Positions 47,811 through 58,480 of a stretch of DNA of 64,000 bases are shown here, one piece after another (position 1 is the stretch's first letter; each line of letters opens with the position of its first letter). Source of the stretch: Pachypanchax playfairii (taxonomy: Eukaryota > Chordata > Actinopteri > Cyprinodontiformes > Aplocheilidae). The notes beneath the pieces were generated by a model. That model had not been told where the DNA came from. It worked only from the letters and a program-made list of their open reading frames with translations, and searched no databases. The position numbers were made by a program, and so were the translations under genes. The stretch spans positions 102,215-166,214 of the forward strand of contig SSNP01000249.1 in the NCBI GenBank assembly GCA_006937955.1, read 5' to 3'.

Positions 47811-47850
<40 letters not shown>
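47811..47850. repeat. (CT)n microsatellite
   Basis: 40 bp of CT with one TT interruption at 47821-47822. Confidence 0.95.
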
Positions 47851-47852
<2 letters not shown>

Positions 47853-49988
47853 GTGATAAATAAGTACTCAGACTTTTTTGAAACAGAGGCTGAACACAGA
47901 GTTTTGAATAATAAAACTTTTATCTTACTATTAAAAATAACTGTCAGTGAAATATTTAGCTTCCATGAAAAACTGTATAATGAACTGCCTCAGAAATAGT
48001 GACAGCCTCTTGCAAAGCAGGGATACTTTGAAGTTGCAGTTAAAACAGTGATGTGGCACATAAAGATGAAGTTATGGCTGCTGCTCAGGAGAACTGTAGA
48101 TGTTCCTGCTCACAAATCAGGATGTGAAGCACTTGTATTCCACATGCAATAAGGCTGTTTGATTCATAGCTAAACAGTTCGTGTAATTTATTTTCTAATT
48201 TCTTTGACTTTTTTTGAAATGGTGTTTTAACAGCTTTTTTTTTTTTTTTTTGCTTGTCCTTTGGTGATTTTTTGTGTTTCAGGGAAATTCTAGTTGGCCT
48301 TTGACATTTCCTATTTTAAAAAATAGGACCTTGCATTTTTTGGAATATGAGAAACTCACCATCTTATTTAAGTCTAATTTATTAATAAAATATAAATAAT
48401 GCCTATTAAAAATTTGTATAAGAAATGGTTAAACATTTGATTAAAAAACTATGATATTTACTTCTAAAGATAAGTACAGATGAGCAGAATGTCTTTTGCT
48501 TTTCTTTTGACAGACTTTAAATTAAAGATATAGTAGAATTTAGTCAATATTAAGACTTGAGTGTTTCTTTCTATGTTTTCATGTATCCAGTGTAGCTGTG
48601 TTCTCTAGGATCTAACTGTTATAGAGTATTTACATCAGCTGAGATATGACAATGTTTACTTTAGTTTCTCTTGCAGCTGGTAAAATGCATTGAAAAGCTT
48701 CCATCTCCAAATCAAAATATGAATTAAATGTGAAATATAACTATTTCTTGTGTATTTTAATGACATCTCATGGTTTTATGATTGACATTTTTTCTAATAT
48801 TGTTTGGCTTTTCATGCTGCAGACACTTCTAATCACTGATATCAGACTCAACTCTGGTCTGTGTGGTTCTTACGTCTGATTTGTCAGTCTGAAAATTAAG
48901 TGTCACACACATCATTACCATGACAACTGATGTCTTCTGATATGACTGTGACTCGCCTCAGCGGCAGAATCATTAGATCCTGTGCAGTCATTCAGATTCT
49001 CTGCTAAAAATAGAGGCAGATGATGATGCTGCATGACAAGCAGACAATAATAAGGCCAAAAAACAGTATGAAGATGAATCCCTGTTAGCAGGTGATAAAT
49101 GAAGTATTCACAGCATCTTGCTTTGTTCTTTGTTTTCCCTCTTCCATGTGCCAGAATCAAACAGAGTCTGTGTCAAAATGTCTTCCAGTCATTTTCTTGA
49201 AAAGGGACTGTAAATGTTCCTGGAATCATCATGACTTTCTTTAGGAGGGGTGGGAACGTGTGTGTGTTTGTGTGTGTGTATTCTGTTCAGATCAATAAGG
49301 CATTTCAACATGTTAATGATACATATGGTGCCATTTCAGACTAACAAGGGTTCTGCTCTTCTCTTATTTTTTCATCTTGTAACATACAAGCAACACGGGT
49401 TGTTCTGTTAGTAAAGACAATGACATAAAATGGAAATAAAAAGCTGCCCTCAAGTTAAAGACACACCATGAGAAAACATAACTCAAGATAATCTAATTTC
49501 ACTCTTTTTGTAATGTGTTCATTTGTAACGTTTTCTTTAAAATATGTTTTACACTTGTAGGCATGTACTAATCAACTGGAGAAAAAATATATCCATCCCA
49601 AACTATCCATTTTGTTTGTGAGGAGCGTTTTCAAACCTTAAATTTAGCATTTTAAATGCCTTTTCGTCTTTTTGGAGTCAAAAGTGAAAGAAAGTGTTGG
49701 AACCATCTGCAGCTGTTTGAAAATTTTAAAGGATCATAAGAGCATGAAATAGTAGTGAGTCTAGCCTATAATACCACTAACAACAGCAGCCAGAAGTATG
49801 TTGTAAATGCCTTTTTAGCCCAAATTCTCAAAGAGAAAATTTCCTCCACTTGGTATATTTTTTTGATAAAACAGTGTCTTTACTGTCTTTTTAAGTAAAA
49901 ATACATAGGCACCCAAACTAAAAGTCATAAATCTCTGAACTGTCTCATTATGTCCTGATTTAGGCTGATATTGTGAAGTGTGAGTCTT
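47851..49988. other. Unassigned AT-rich region
   Basis: No gene or recognisable transposon. It holds a 17-base T run at 48235-48251 and a short TG-rich stretch near 49260. Confidence 0.45.
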
Positions 49989-51214
49989 TTAAAGAGGCCC
50001 TTCCATTAAAAACGTTTTTTCTGAGGTTTCTGTTGAATATTTTAGCTCCACAGGTGTTCTTACCTTCATAGTGGGTGTGAAAACAGGTCAATAACATCTT
50101 TTTCAGTTTTAATCTCTCAAACTACGCAGGTGGAGATAACACCCGAGTTCTCCCGAGTCCAAACGGCCTGTATCTGTTTCATCACAACTCCTTTGTTCGT
50201 TAGTATTCATCAGCTCCCACAATTGAAACCACGCCTAGCATGCTGCTGGCTAAAAGCTGTTAGCATAACGTAGCAAACAGGAAGACACGACGTCTGACGT
50301 TGCCATGCGCAGCGGGGCAGGAAACAGTATACCTTGCTCTCATAATCTAGTTTGTTAGCCAATCTGAGTCCAGCAAATTCAAATAATGAATATGAAAGAG
50401 CTGCTGCTTGAGGCCTGACAAAGCAGCCTGACGGAAGGAGCCGAATTTTAACGCAGACAGATTGAAAGGTCTGTTAATAATGCCCCTTTTCCACCGACAA
50501 ATCGGCACGGCGCGCTTGAGAGCGGTACAGTATAGCGCGGATTAACTCGCTTGAAGCGGTGGAAACATAAAGCGGACGTAAGTGGAGATATGGGCGTGCC
50601 CATCTGGCTATGAAAAGTGGCGCGCAAAAGTCTTTGTCCGCAACGTCACAGCGCGTGAAACAACAACAACAATGGCGGATATACGTGTGTTTTTGTACTT
50701 TGCACTCTGTCTGTGGTTCATTTTGGTTGGTTTGATTTTTGGTTCTTGTGGAGGAAGTCGCCATTGTCCAAAGTCAATTGTATTTTAAAATAAAATATGT
50801 GTATGGTTGCTGGGAGTTTTTTTTAAAGCCTTTTGCGGGAGCGCTTCTATATCACACCACGTGAACGCCACACACAGCCGGGCCAATCAGGGGCTACCAC
50901 TACGTAGTAGTCGTGTCACTGGTAGCAGTTTACTGGACCAATCAGTAGACAGGTGGGCGTGTGGGCCCACTTTGGGCCGCTTCGGACCACCGAGGAGGTG
51001 GTCTGAAAAAAGAGGCCGGGTTGGCGCGGAATGACGCAGTTAAGACCCGAGAAAGGCGGTGGAAAAGGGTCCACAGGGGGCTAAAGTGAACCGAGCCGCA
51101 CCGTGTTTTGTCGGTGGAAAAGCGGAATAAGTGTTTCCTGACATTTCATATTACTGGTTAATACTTAAGAAATAACCACAAAGTCCTGAAATTTGTATGA
51201 AATGGCCTCTTTAA
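49989..51214 (+). mobile_element. TTAA-flanked AGAGGCC element, copy 3, interrupted
   Basis: TTAA at 49989-49992 and 51211-51214. Its outer parts align with copies 1 and 2, and the interruption at 50483-51125 is a separate element. Without the insertion and the duplicated target it would be about 568 bp, in line with the other copies. Confidence 0.85.
50483..51125. mobile_element. 643-bp element nested in the AGAGGCC element
   Basis: The ends are inverted: CCCCTTTTCCACCGACAAA at the left and its near-complement at the right, with one mismatch. The interior is GC- and CpG-rich, unlike the surroundings, with further inverted echoes such as GGCGGTGGAAAAGGG at 51055. Comparing with the uninterrupted copies (AATCAGTG at the site), the flanks AATAATG and AATAAGTG suggest an 8-bp target duplication with small later changes, as hAT-type elements make. 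No transposase is present. Superfamily assignment is tentative. Confidence 0.7.
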
Positions 51215-51345
51215 GTTGAACTCAATTTGTGACATGTTAAAACAGCACAGGCGTTTTCTTAAAAAGGCTTTATTTAAAATGTTATTCCAGAAGAGTTGCC
51301 AAAAAACAGAAATAGCACAGGTGGCTGATGTCTCTGATGTCACTG

Positions 51346-51830
51346 GCATGGGAAAAAAGGCTGTAATCGTGGTCAGACAATCCAGGTCAAAAACAGGAAT
51401 ATCCAGACAAACAGAACCAAATCACAGTCCAAATCTCAACATCCAGTAGACAAAAAGATGGTCAGTATATTGCATGTTGGCAGGCAGACAGATAAACTGG
51501 GCAGACGCAATGTCGAGAGACTGAAGAAGCTCCAAAATAGACAGAGTTCAGCAGATAATCCAAATGAAGCAGGATAAGGTGAAACCGGGGACGGTCCAGA
51601 GTCAGAATCAAACTAAATGCAAAAACAAACTGACTGATAGTGAAAAATGCAGGTTTGGAAGCACGAGGCACTCAACAAACAAGAGAAACATAGGTGACTG
51701 AGAGGAACATAGAAAGGGAGCTACACAGGTGCACGGAGCGAAGGTAACTGGGAGTGAACAGGTGCAGGGAATGAGGCTTGATAACAAGGATAAGTGACAG
51801 AGTGAGTGGTGCCAATAAAAAACATGATAC
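51346..51830. repeat. Possible dispersed repeat fragment
   Basis: Purine-rich text, with phrases such as 'acaggtgcagggaatgaggc' and 'gaaaccggggacggtccaga', matches the style of a widespread fish repeat (from memory). No terminal structure or frame was found, and the class is unknown. Confidence 0.35.
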
Positions 51831-54800
51831 TGAAAATAAATACAAAACTAATTTAATATTGAAGAAAATTAAATGTCAGTCTTAAATCTGCCAAAACTGT
51901 GTAAAAACATATCTTAACAATCTTCTTTTTCTGTGATATTTTTTAACTTACCCATTTTAATCAAAGTTAAAAGAATAATGAAGGCCTTTACGCTGCGTTA
52001 AATAAGATCATTTGCTGACAGTGTTTTTATGTTCAGCTTTTCTGACACCCACAAAACTGAGAAATATGGTTTGTGGGAAGATAGTGGAAGATAAGCTCCT
52101 GCATTGTCAGTCTGAATTAATCCTAAACTTTATCATTCCTGATATAGTGAAGTCCTCTTTGCTGCATATTCTTTAGCAAAACAAGACAGGGGTGTAAAGA
52201 TGGAGAGGTAGAAGAGAGAAGAAAACCTCTCTACAAATTAGATCGGCTCATCCAGTCGGAGGATTATACATCAAGCCCAGATGTGTAAATTACAGTCTTC
52301 ATTCCTCCATCATAAGTCTTTCCTACTGTTGGACTCTCATAAGAGTATGAAGGGAAACTGTCATCTCATGTCTAAGAACAGTATGAAAGCTCTGACACAA
52401 GCTCCACTCAGTAGAACAGGTAGAACTCCACTTTTCAAAACTTTTCCGTCAGAAAATAGCCAACATGCATCCAGAAAAAGCATCCCTCCGACTCTTCCAG
52501 CTGTGTGTCTCTGTTACTGACAGAACATCCTTCTGCTTTGTATGGAGAGGCTGGCTGCAGCAGGGAGGGATTAGCACTGATGTATACTGCACTGAGCCAT
52601 GTCAGTTAGACTAAAACTGAGACCACCAGCATGTCAAACAACCACAACATAAGAATTAAAGTCTGTAAGTACATCTTTATTGAGAGGTATTCTGTTAGGA
52701 CAAAGTAAAAAAAAAGACTGAAAAAAATATATATTTATCCTGATCATCACCTTCACCCACTAGCAGTCATTTGAACTACTTTGTGACTTTTGGTTGAGAA
52801 GTTAAAAGTTTTCTTCTTAAAAACATAAACACTCAAACTGACATGTTAAAATTACATCAGGAGTAGAAATTGTTGCCAGAAGATTTTTATAATCTACTAA
52901 AATTGTCATTCATCTGGTCATAAAAAGAAAGAAAAACTAAAGCATTTGATTGAGATCTTACCTAACTATGAGTTTTTTGTTATTTTAAGACGTCAAAATT
53001 TGACATTTATTGATACAGAAATTACATGGCGTCTTGCTTAAATCAAATATGGCATACAGCTACACAGAAGTTCTAAATTTTGTGTCTTAAGTTCATCTTA
53101 AAAGATCAAACCTTGATTCATAAAAAGGCAGCAACCTTTCAGTCATACTGATTGCTTTTCTCTGACACCCTAATTAAAAGAATATAAAGAAGGTGATTCC
53201 TCTAGTTGCTGCCTGTCTGTTTATTCTAGACCTGCCATGGCTGTACAAATTACATCAGATCATAATCACTACATGAATCTTGCATTTACATTTTCATGAG
53301 CCAAGGACTTCCTGCAGGGATGGAGGGCCAGCCTTGACTGACGTGGCCTTGTGCAGCAGTGTTGGTTCCCGGACACGAGAGAAGGCGAAGGGATCTTCAG
53401 TGCATGATGCATTTTTTTGTGCGAGGAGGTCTCCGGGGTGCATGTTTAGATTAATTCTGTGTGTTCGAGAAGGTGGGTGCAGGAAGACCTTGTATTCATT
53501 ACTCCCGTTGGCTTTTCTGCCAATGCTGAATTATTCAAGGCTATTAAAATGCTTAAAGTTGACAAAAACCACATTGTGCAGGCAGCAGTGGACTAATCAT
53601 ATTTCAGAGCCTTACTCTGATGGTTTCTTTTGTTTAAATATTAAGTTAGATGGCACATTCTCTAAGATGTTAGTTATATCTTCATAAAACAAGTTACAAA
53701 TCGGTCTTGTATCACTGAAATTGTAGAGATCAATGAGAAGGTTAGACTGCTAACTATATTTACAATACAAAAAAAAATGTTATGCTTAGATCTAAAAAGA
53801 AACCATATTAAAACATAACCATGCCCAGAAACTGCATCATTACTGTAAATAAGAGGGAATGTAAAGCAGAAAGCTTTACAGAATACTAAAACCTGTCTCA
53901 TTGCTGCACTGCAATAAATGTTTCTTCAAAGATCAGATCACTGTTTCATATGCAAGAGAAGGAAAAACACCAAAAAGGAATTACTGTAGGTAAAAGACTC
54001 TTTGTTGCTGGCTGGAAAATGAAGTCAAATGACAGAGTAATCTGTAGTCTAATGAAGAAGGTTATTGTCTTCTGATTGGGAGGGTTTAATCCCAGGTCCT
54101 GACAGGCTTCCTGTCAAAGTATCCCAAGGCAACTCCAAAACTGACCCCTTAAACTTGTTGGATCTCGTTACCTAAAATGATACAGTAATATTATCTTTTT
54201 AAAAGGGATGTAGAGGAATTATTTAGTTTCCATCCCTTGTACCTTAGAATTAAATAAACTAAAACCTTAATAATCTAGAGATTGCCCTAAAATGTCTGTG
54301 CAGTGTTGGAGCCACACAGGAATGTGCACCATCATGCACATGATGCTTGCACTGGCTGTGCATTTCTTGCAGAAGCTGTAAAGGGAGAGATGTTGATTCT
54401 GAAGTGTGAAAGCAGTGAGGAAAAGCTTTTCCCTCCTTGTACAGAGGAATGTTTAACACAACACAGTTACCTGTCTTCCTACCTATTTCCTATCAGGCAC
54501 ACCCAACCCCTGTGGCTGATCAAATATCCTGCAGTTTCATTACCTTGGGGTCATGATGAGGTCAGTTATGTCAGACAGGCTATCAGTATGTCCTACTGGG
54601 ACAAGATATTCTGTCCTCAGGGAATGACTGCAACTTTCAAGATACCCCGAGCAAACACCGTGTCCTAAACCCAGCATTCTACCTCCACCTTTAACATCAT
54701 ACACCAGGGATGTGTCTGTAAACCCAGAAAATGAAAATGATGCAAAAGGCTGTGAAAATCAATTGATGAACATTTAGGAAGCGGCTGCTTTTCTCAAAAA

Positions 54801-57016
54801 AAGATCCTCTGGTACATGCAAATCAATAAGCTCTCATAAGAGAGTTAAAAGTGAACATCTGTCTCCATTAGCAGTCATTTTTTTATCACTTGCAGAAAAA
54901 GATTTTTCCCATCAGGGTAGTATTTAATCAAAGTAAAAAGTAAACCCAGTGTGCAGCAGCTCTTTCTGTTTCTGACTGTATGTTTGCTGTTCTTGTAGAG
55001 ACGTACTGTATGTTCCTCTTGGTTGACATCGCATGAGTCAGCATCTCTTTAATATCTTGCTGTATGATCTGAAACTCCCAAATCAACCAGTCAGTTTACC
55101 TGTTAAAGGCTTATGTAATACAAGTTAGCAAACATGAATCTGAAGAGGATTCAACTGTTCTGGTGGTATCTGTAAGTAATGGAGCATTTGTTCTGTCTTT
55201 TGCTTTAAGACAAACAATAAAAATCCTTCTATGTTCAAAGATGTATGAGAAATAATATCTGAGCAGGTAAAGCTTCATATCTAGAGCAGAGACTGACTAC
55301 AAATATATTGCTAATAATATAAAATAAACTCTTTTATTTGTGTGTATTCTATGTCTTAACAAAATATTCCTTCGTGTTACAGCAACTTTTACAAGTATTT
55401 TTGTTTTATTCCTGTATTTCTGTACAGTATGCTGTTTTCACATGATGCACATGTTTTGTGCATCCCACAACCAAAATTACAAGCTGATGACACCAGGCAC
55501 CTCAAACAGATCATCATATGACTGACAAGTCATGACTTGGACGTCTGATGTTTTTCCAGGATGAATTACATTATTCTGATTTTACCTTTCAGTCTCCTCC
55601 TTTGTGATGCTGTCAGACACTAATTGGCTCAGCTGTTTCAGAAAGCAGGACAATCAGTGTGTGTGGAATGCTTTTATTAACAACCGCCCCACCTGATTTT
55701 TATTCATCTTTTGTCAGATCATTTGCATCTCTGCACCTTGGAGATGCATTCTGAGATGCATGCTTTTCCAGTCACTGATTACCATCAGATCAAGGCAGCT
55801 CGGAGTGTTTACATTTTCAGTGCTGACTCATTTGTCCATATCAGCAGCTTGTGAAGTGGTGGAAAACAAAAAGCAAAACAAATGATTAATTTGCTTGGAT
55901 GCATGAAGTAAACTCAACCAGTCAAGCAAAGACACAACAGAGCTTTCCTGGTTATTACTATCCAGATTTACATAATTGTTTTTGGTTTAGAAAGTGAAAC
56001 CAGAAGTGACAAATGAGGAAGTAAGTCAGAGGATTGAAAACTGAACTCTTTCACATAACTTTGTCATTCTGCAACACAATAAAGGGAAAAAAATATTTTC
56101 AAAAGTAAGAATAATAAAATAGTCCAAGCGTTTATGACAGAACTGAGATCTGCTGTTTATACCTGAAGACTTGTGATAAAAGTTCTTCTTTTCTGGAGGA
56201 GCAGAGGGAGAAACCTTCATCAGAAATCAGTCAGATAAGTCTCTGCCACGTCCAAAACTTACACACATTGCTGTGTAAGTCATCCCATATTTTGTTCAAC
56301 AACACTGAAACTCATTTTCCATCTTTTGTCGAAGCATGCGCCATGACAATACAGTCTCCGCTCAGCTGCAGTACAGGCAATTTTCCACACAATGCTTCAC
56401 ATGATGCCATCGATGATGACAGTGCAGAGACAGGAGCCTGTCTGCTCTTAGACACTGCTGCACCTTACCGACAACAACTTATTACCACAATATATATGAT
56501 TCGTACAAAGGCTACAAATTTTACTAAAAATATACCACACACATTTCTTGTGTTTATCATGTGCAAAAGAGGAAATGTGCGAGTTGCTTTGGGGTCAAAA
56601 CAAGCAGTCAAGAACTTTCCTCTTTTATCAGAAACACAGATTCAGTATATGAACTCATGTTTAAAAACTACATAAAAAAGTCTAAATGATTTTGGTATCA
56701 TAATGTTAAAAAATGCTAATCGTTCAGAATGAATGAATCTTCAGTTTTATCACAGAATGGCCTCAGACTCGTTGCCTTGGTAACCGAGGATGATTAAAAT
56801 ATAAGCCTGACTTGTTATCACTGTTTAGTCATTAGAGAAGAAGCATGTCACATTCTGTGGAACTGGCACATGATTTCAACACTTGGGTTTGGTGTTAACA
56901 GGTTTGCTCATACATCTCTGTTCATATTTAATGAGAACAGTCAAGCAGACGATCAGCTCCAAATAACTAATACGATGTGTGTGTTTTCACAGCTTGTGTG
57001 AAAGGGTTAGCAGTTC
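51831..57016. other. Unassigned region with candidate regulatory blocks
   Basis: No recognisable gene. Frames at 53280-53687, 54303-54668 and 56268-56675 (121-135 codons) show no domain. The block 53275-53560 is unusually GC-rich for the window. The block 55660-55840 contains an octamer ATTTGCAT at 55721 and TGCTGACTCA (AP-1/Maf type) at 55821. An RFX X-box is at 56771. Confidence 0.4.
56771..56784. promoter_or_regulatory. Perfect palindromic RFX X-box
   Basis: GTTGCCTTGGTAAC matches GTNRCC-N2-RGYAAC at every position, and its two 6-bp halves are inverted copies with one G:T-type difference. RFX factors use such sites at ciliary and immune genes. No start site is visible nearby, so if functional it would be distal. 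Confidence 0.45.
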
Positions 57017-57220
57017 TTAGGTACCGGTTGCAGTGTGATCTAGGAGTTCTCTGGGAATCCATGTGTCTCGAGGGCCTTTTACGTAATCATGGCTGTCATT
57101 GAAGAGCTGAGGTACAAATCGGCCATTACTGTCCCTGCTGAATGTCTGACCTGACCTTCTCACCGCGTCCCTCACCACGAGCATCACTCCAACTGGTCTC
57201 AAAATGTCTCTATCACAGAA
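57017..57220 (-). other. Unidentified coding-like open segment (possible exon)
   Basis: 68 codons including the stop remain open on the minus strand, with varied composition: VGVMLVVRDAVRRSGQTFS, then FVPQLFNDSHDYVKG and RDTWIPRELLDH. Immediately upstream is a splice-acceptor-like string (CTGAC, then CTGCTTCCAG at 57221-57230), which would open the exon at 57220. The frame ends at TAA. A possible donor GTAAAA lies inside it. I recognise no family. It could be a terminal exon of a host gene, a retrocopy fragment, or a transposon relic. It sits 362 bp left of a Tc1 fossil on the opposite strand. Confidence 0.3.
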
Positions 57221-57581
57221 CTGGAAGCAGTCCAGTCAGTGTCATTTTTACTGATTTGTAAACTGGAGTCCTGTTAGCATAACATGACGTTATATTGATG
57301 TTATTTTATTTATTGGTTAGTAAGTTTGTGTGGTGGTTAACAAGATAACTTAAAATAATTGAGAACATGTTTGAATGGATTTGTTTGTTGTTGTGAAATC
57401 ACATCACAGGGAAAATCTGATGCTTGGTCTCTGAGAGATTTCTGGTTTCACTATTGTGCTTTTGAAATCTATTGTTTTAAATCTGTTGTCCCATTTACAA
57501 TCAATTTATTTGCTGCAATATTAGCTGTGATTTCTTTGCGGAAGGAAAAAACAAAGAACTACAGGATAATATTGATTTAAA

Positions 57582-58480
57582 GTTGCCAAAAGTATTGGGA
57601 CATCCTTTCCAAATCATTCAATTCAGGCATTCTTATAACTTCCATGGCTACAGATACACATAAGCTGTAAACTGCTTCTGTAAACACTTAAAAATGGGTC
57701 ACTCTCAGGAACTCAGGGAATTTGAGCATTCTCATGACACGATACTACCTGTACAATAAATCCATTGCTATTAGATATTCCTTGTACAACTGCTTATGGT
57801 ATTTTAACAAAGATGAGGTAAATCAGCTATGATGCCTTGGGCCATGTAAACTCAGAGTTGGGTCAGAGCATGATGATGCACGTTGTGTGGAGAGCTTGGC
57901 AACTTTCTGCAGAATTCATAGTTCTAGAACTCCAAACCTTGTGTGGCCTTCAGATTATCTCAAGAACACTGCATAGAGGACTGAATGGAAGGTGTTTCTA
58001 TGGCCGAAACAGCAAGTGCAAACACTAGACTCGAAACATGTTCTCCAGAGTGATGGATCGTGCTTCTTTTTCTGGCAATCTGATAAATGAATCTGGGTTT
58101 GGCTGTTGCAGGAGAAAGGTTCTTACCTGACTGTGTTTTGCCAAGTGTAAAGGGTAAACCTTACTGTACACCAGTGCACAAAGCAAGGTCCATAAAGAGA
58201 TGGATGAGCGAGGTTCGTGCAGGGGAATTTGACTGACCTGCACACAGTCCCAATAAAACAGCTTTGTGTCTGATTAATTAGAGTTGAGACTGCAAGCCAG
58301 GCCTTCCCTTCTAACATCAGTGTCTGACAAATGCTCTCCTGGAAGAATGGTCAGATGTTCTCATAAACCTCCTCACAAACTGTATGGAAAACATTCCCAA
58401 AGGAGTTTAAGCTGTTATAGCTGTAACGGGTGGGTCGACTCCTTGTTAACTCCAACAGATTGAGAATGGATGTAAGCCTT
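57582..58480 (+). pseudogene. Decayed Tc1-like transposon with two internal deletions
   Basis: It begins GTTGCCAAAAGTATTGGGAC, the 5' end of a fish Tc1-like family known from memory. 57837-58025 then encodes RAWQLSAEFIVLELQTLCGL and QIISRTLHRGLNGRC, the second half of the DNA-binding region. 'ccagagtgatggatcg' keeps the first Asp, although the usual following Glu codon has become Gly. About 100 bp before this and about 230 bp after it are missing compared with the family layout. The C-terminal part then reads VHKARSIKRWMSE and LTNALLEEWSDV. Stops and frameshifts are present and the 3' terminal repeat is lost. Confidence 0.8.

Noticed and set aside
50582..50788. 68-codon frame with a hydrophobic stretch in the nested GC-rich element
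   Set aside because: It lies inside a non-autonomous element and has no known domain; a single hydrophobic run is not enough to call a membrane protein.
54303..54668. 121-codon plus-strand frame
   Set aside because: No domain or family recognised, and no support from neighbouring exons.
56268..56675. 135-codon plus-strand frame
   Set aside because: No domain, mixed low-quality composition, and no upstream start context that stands out.
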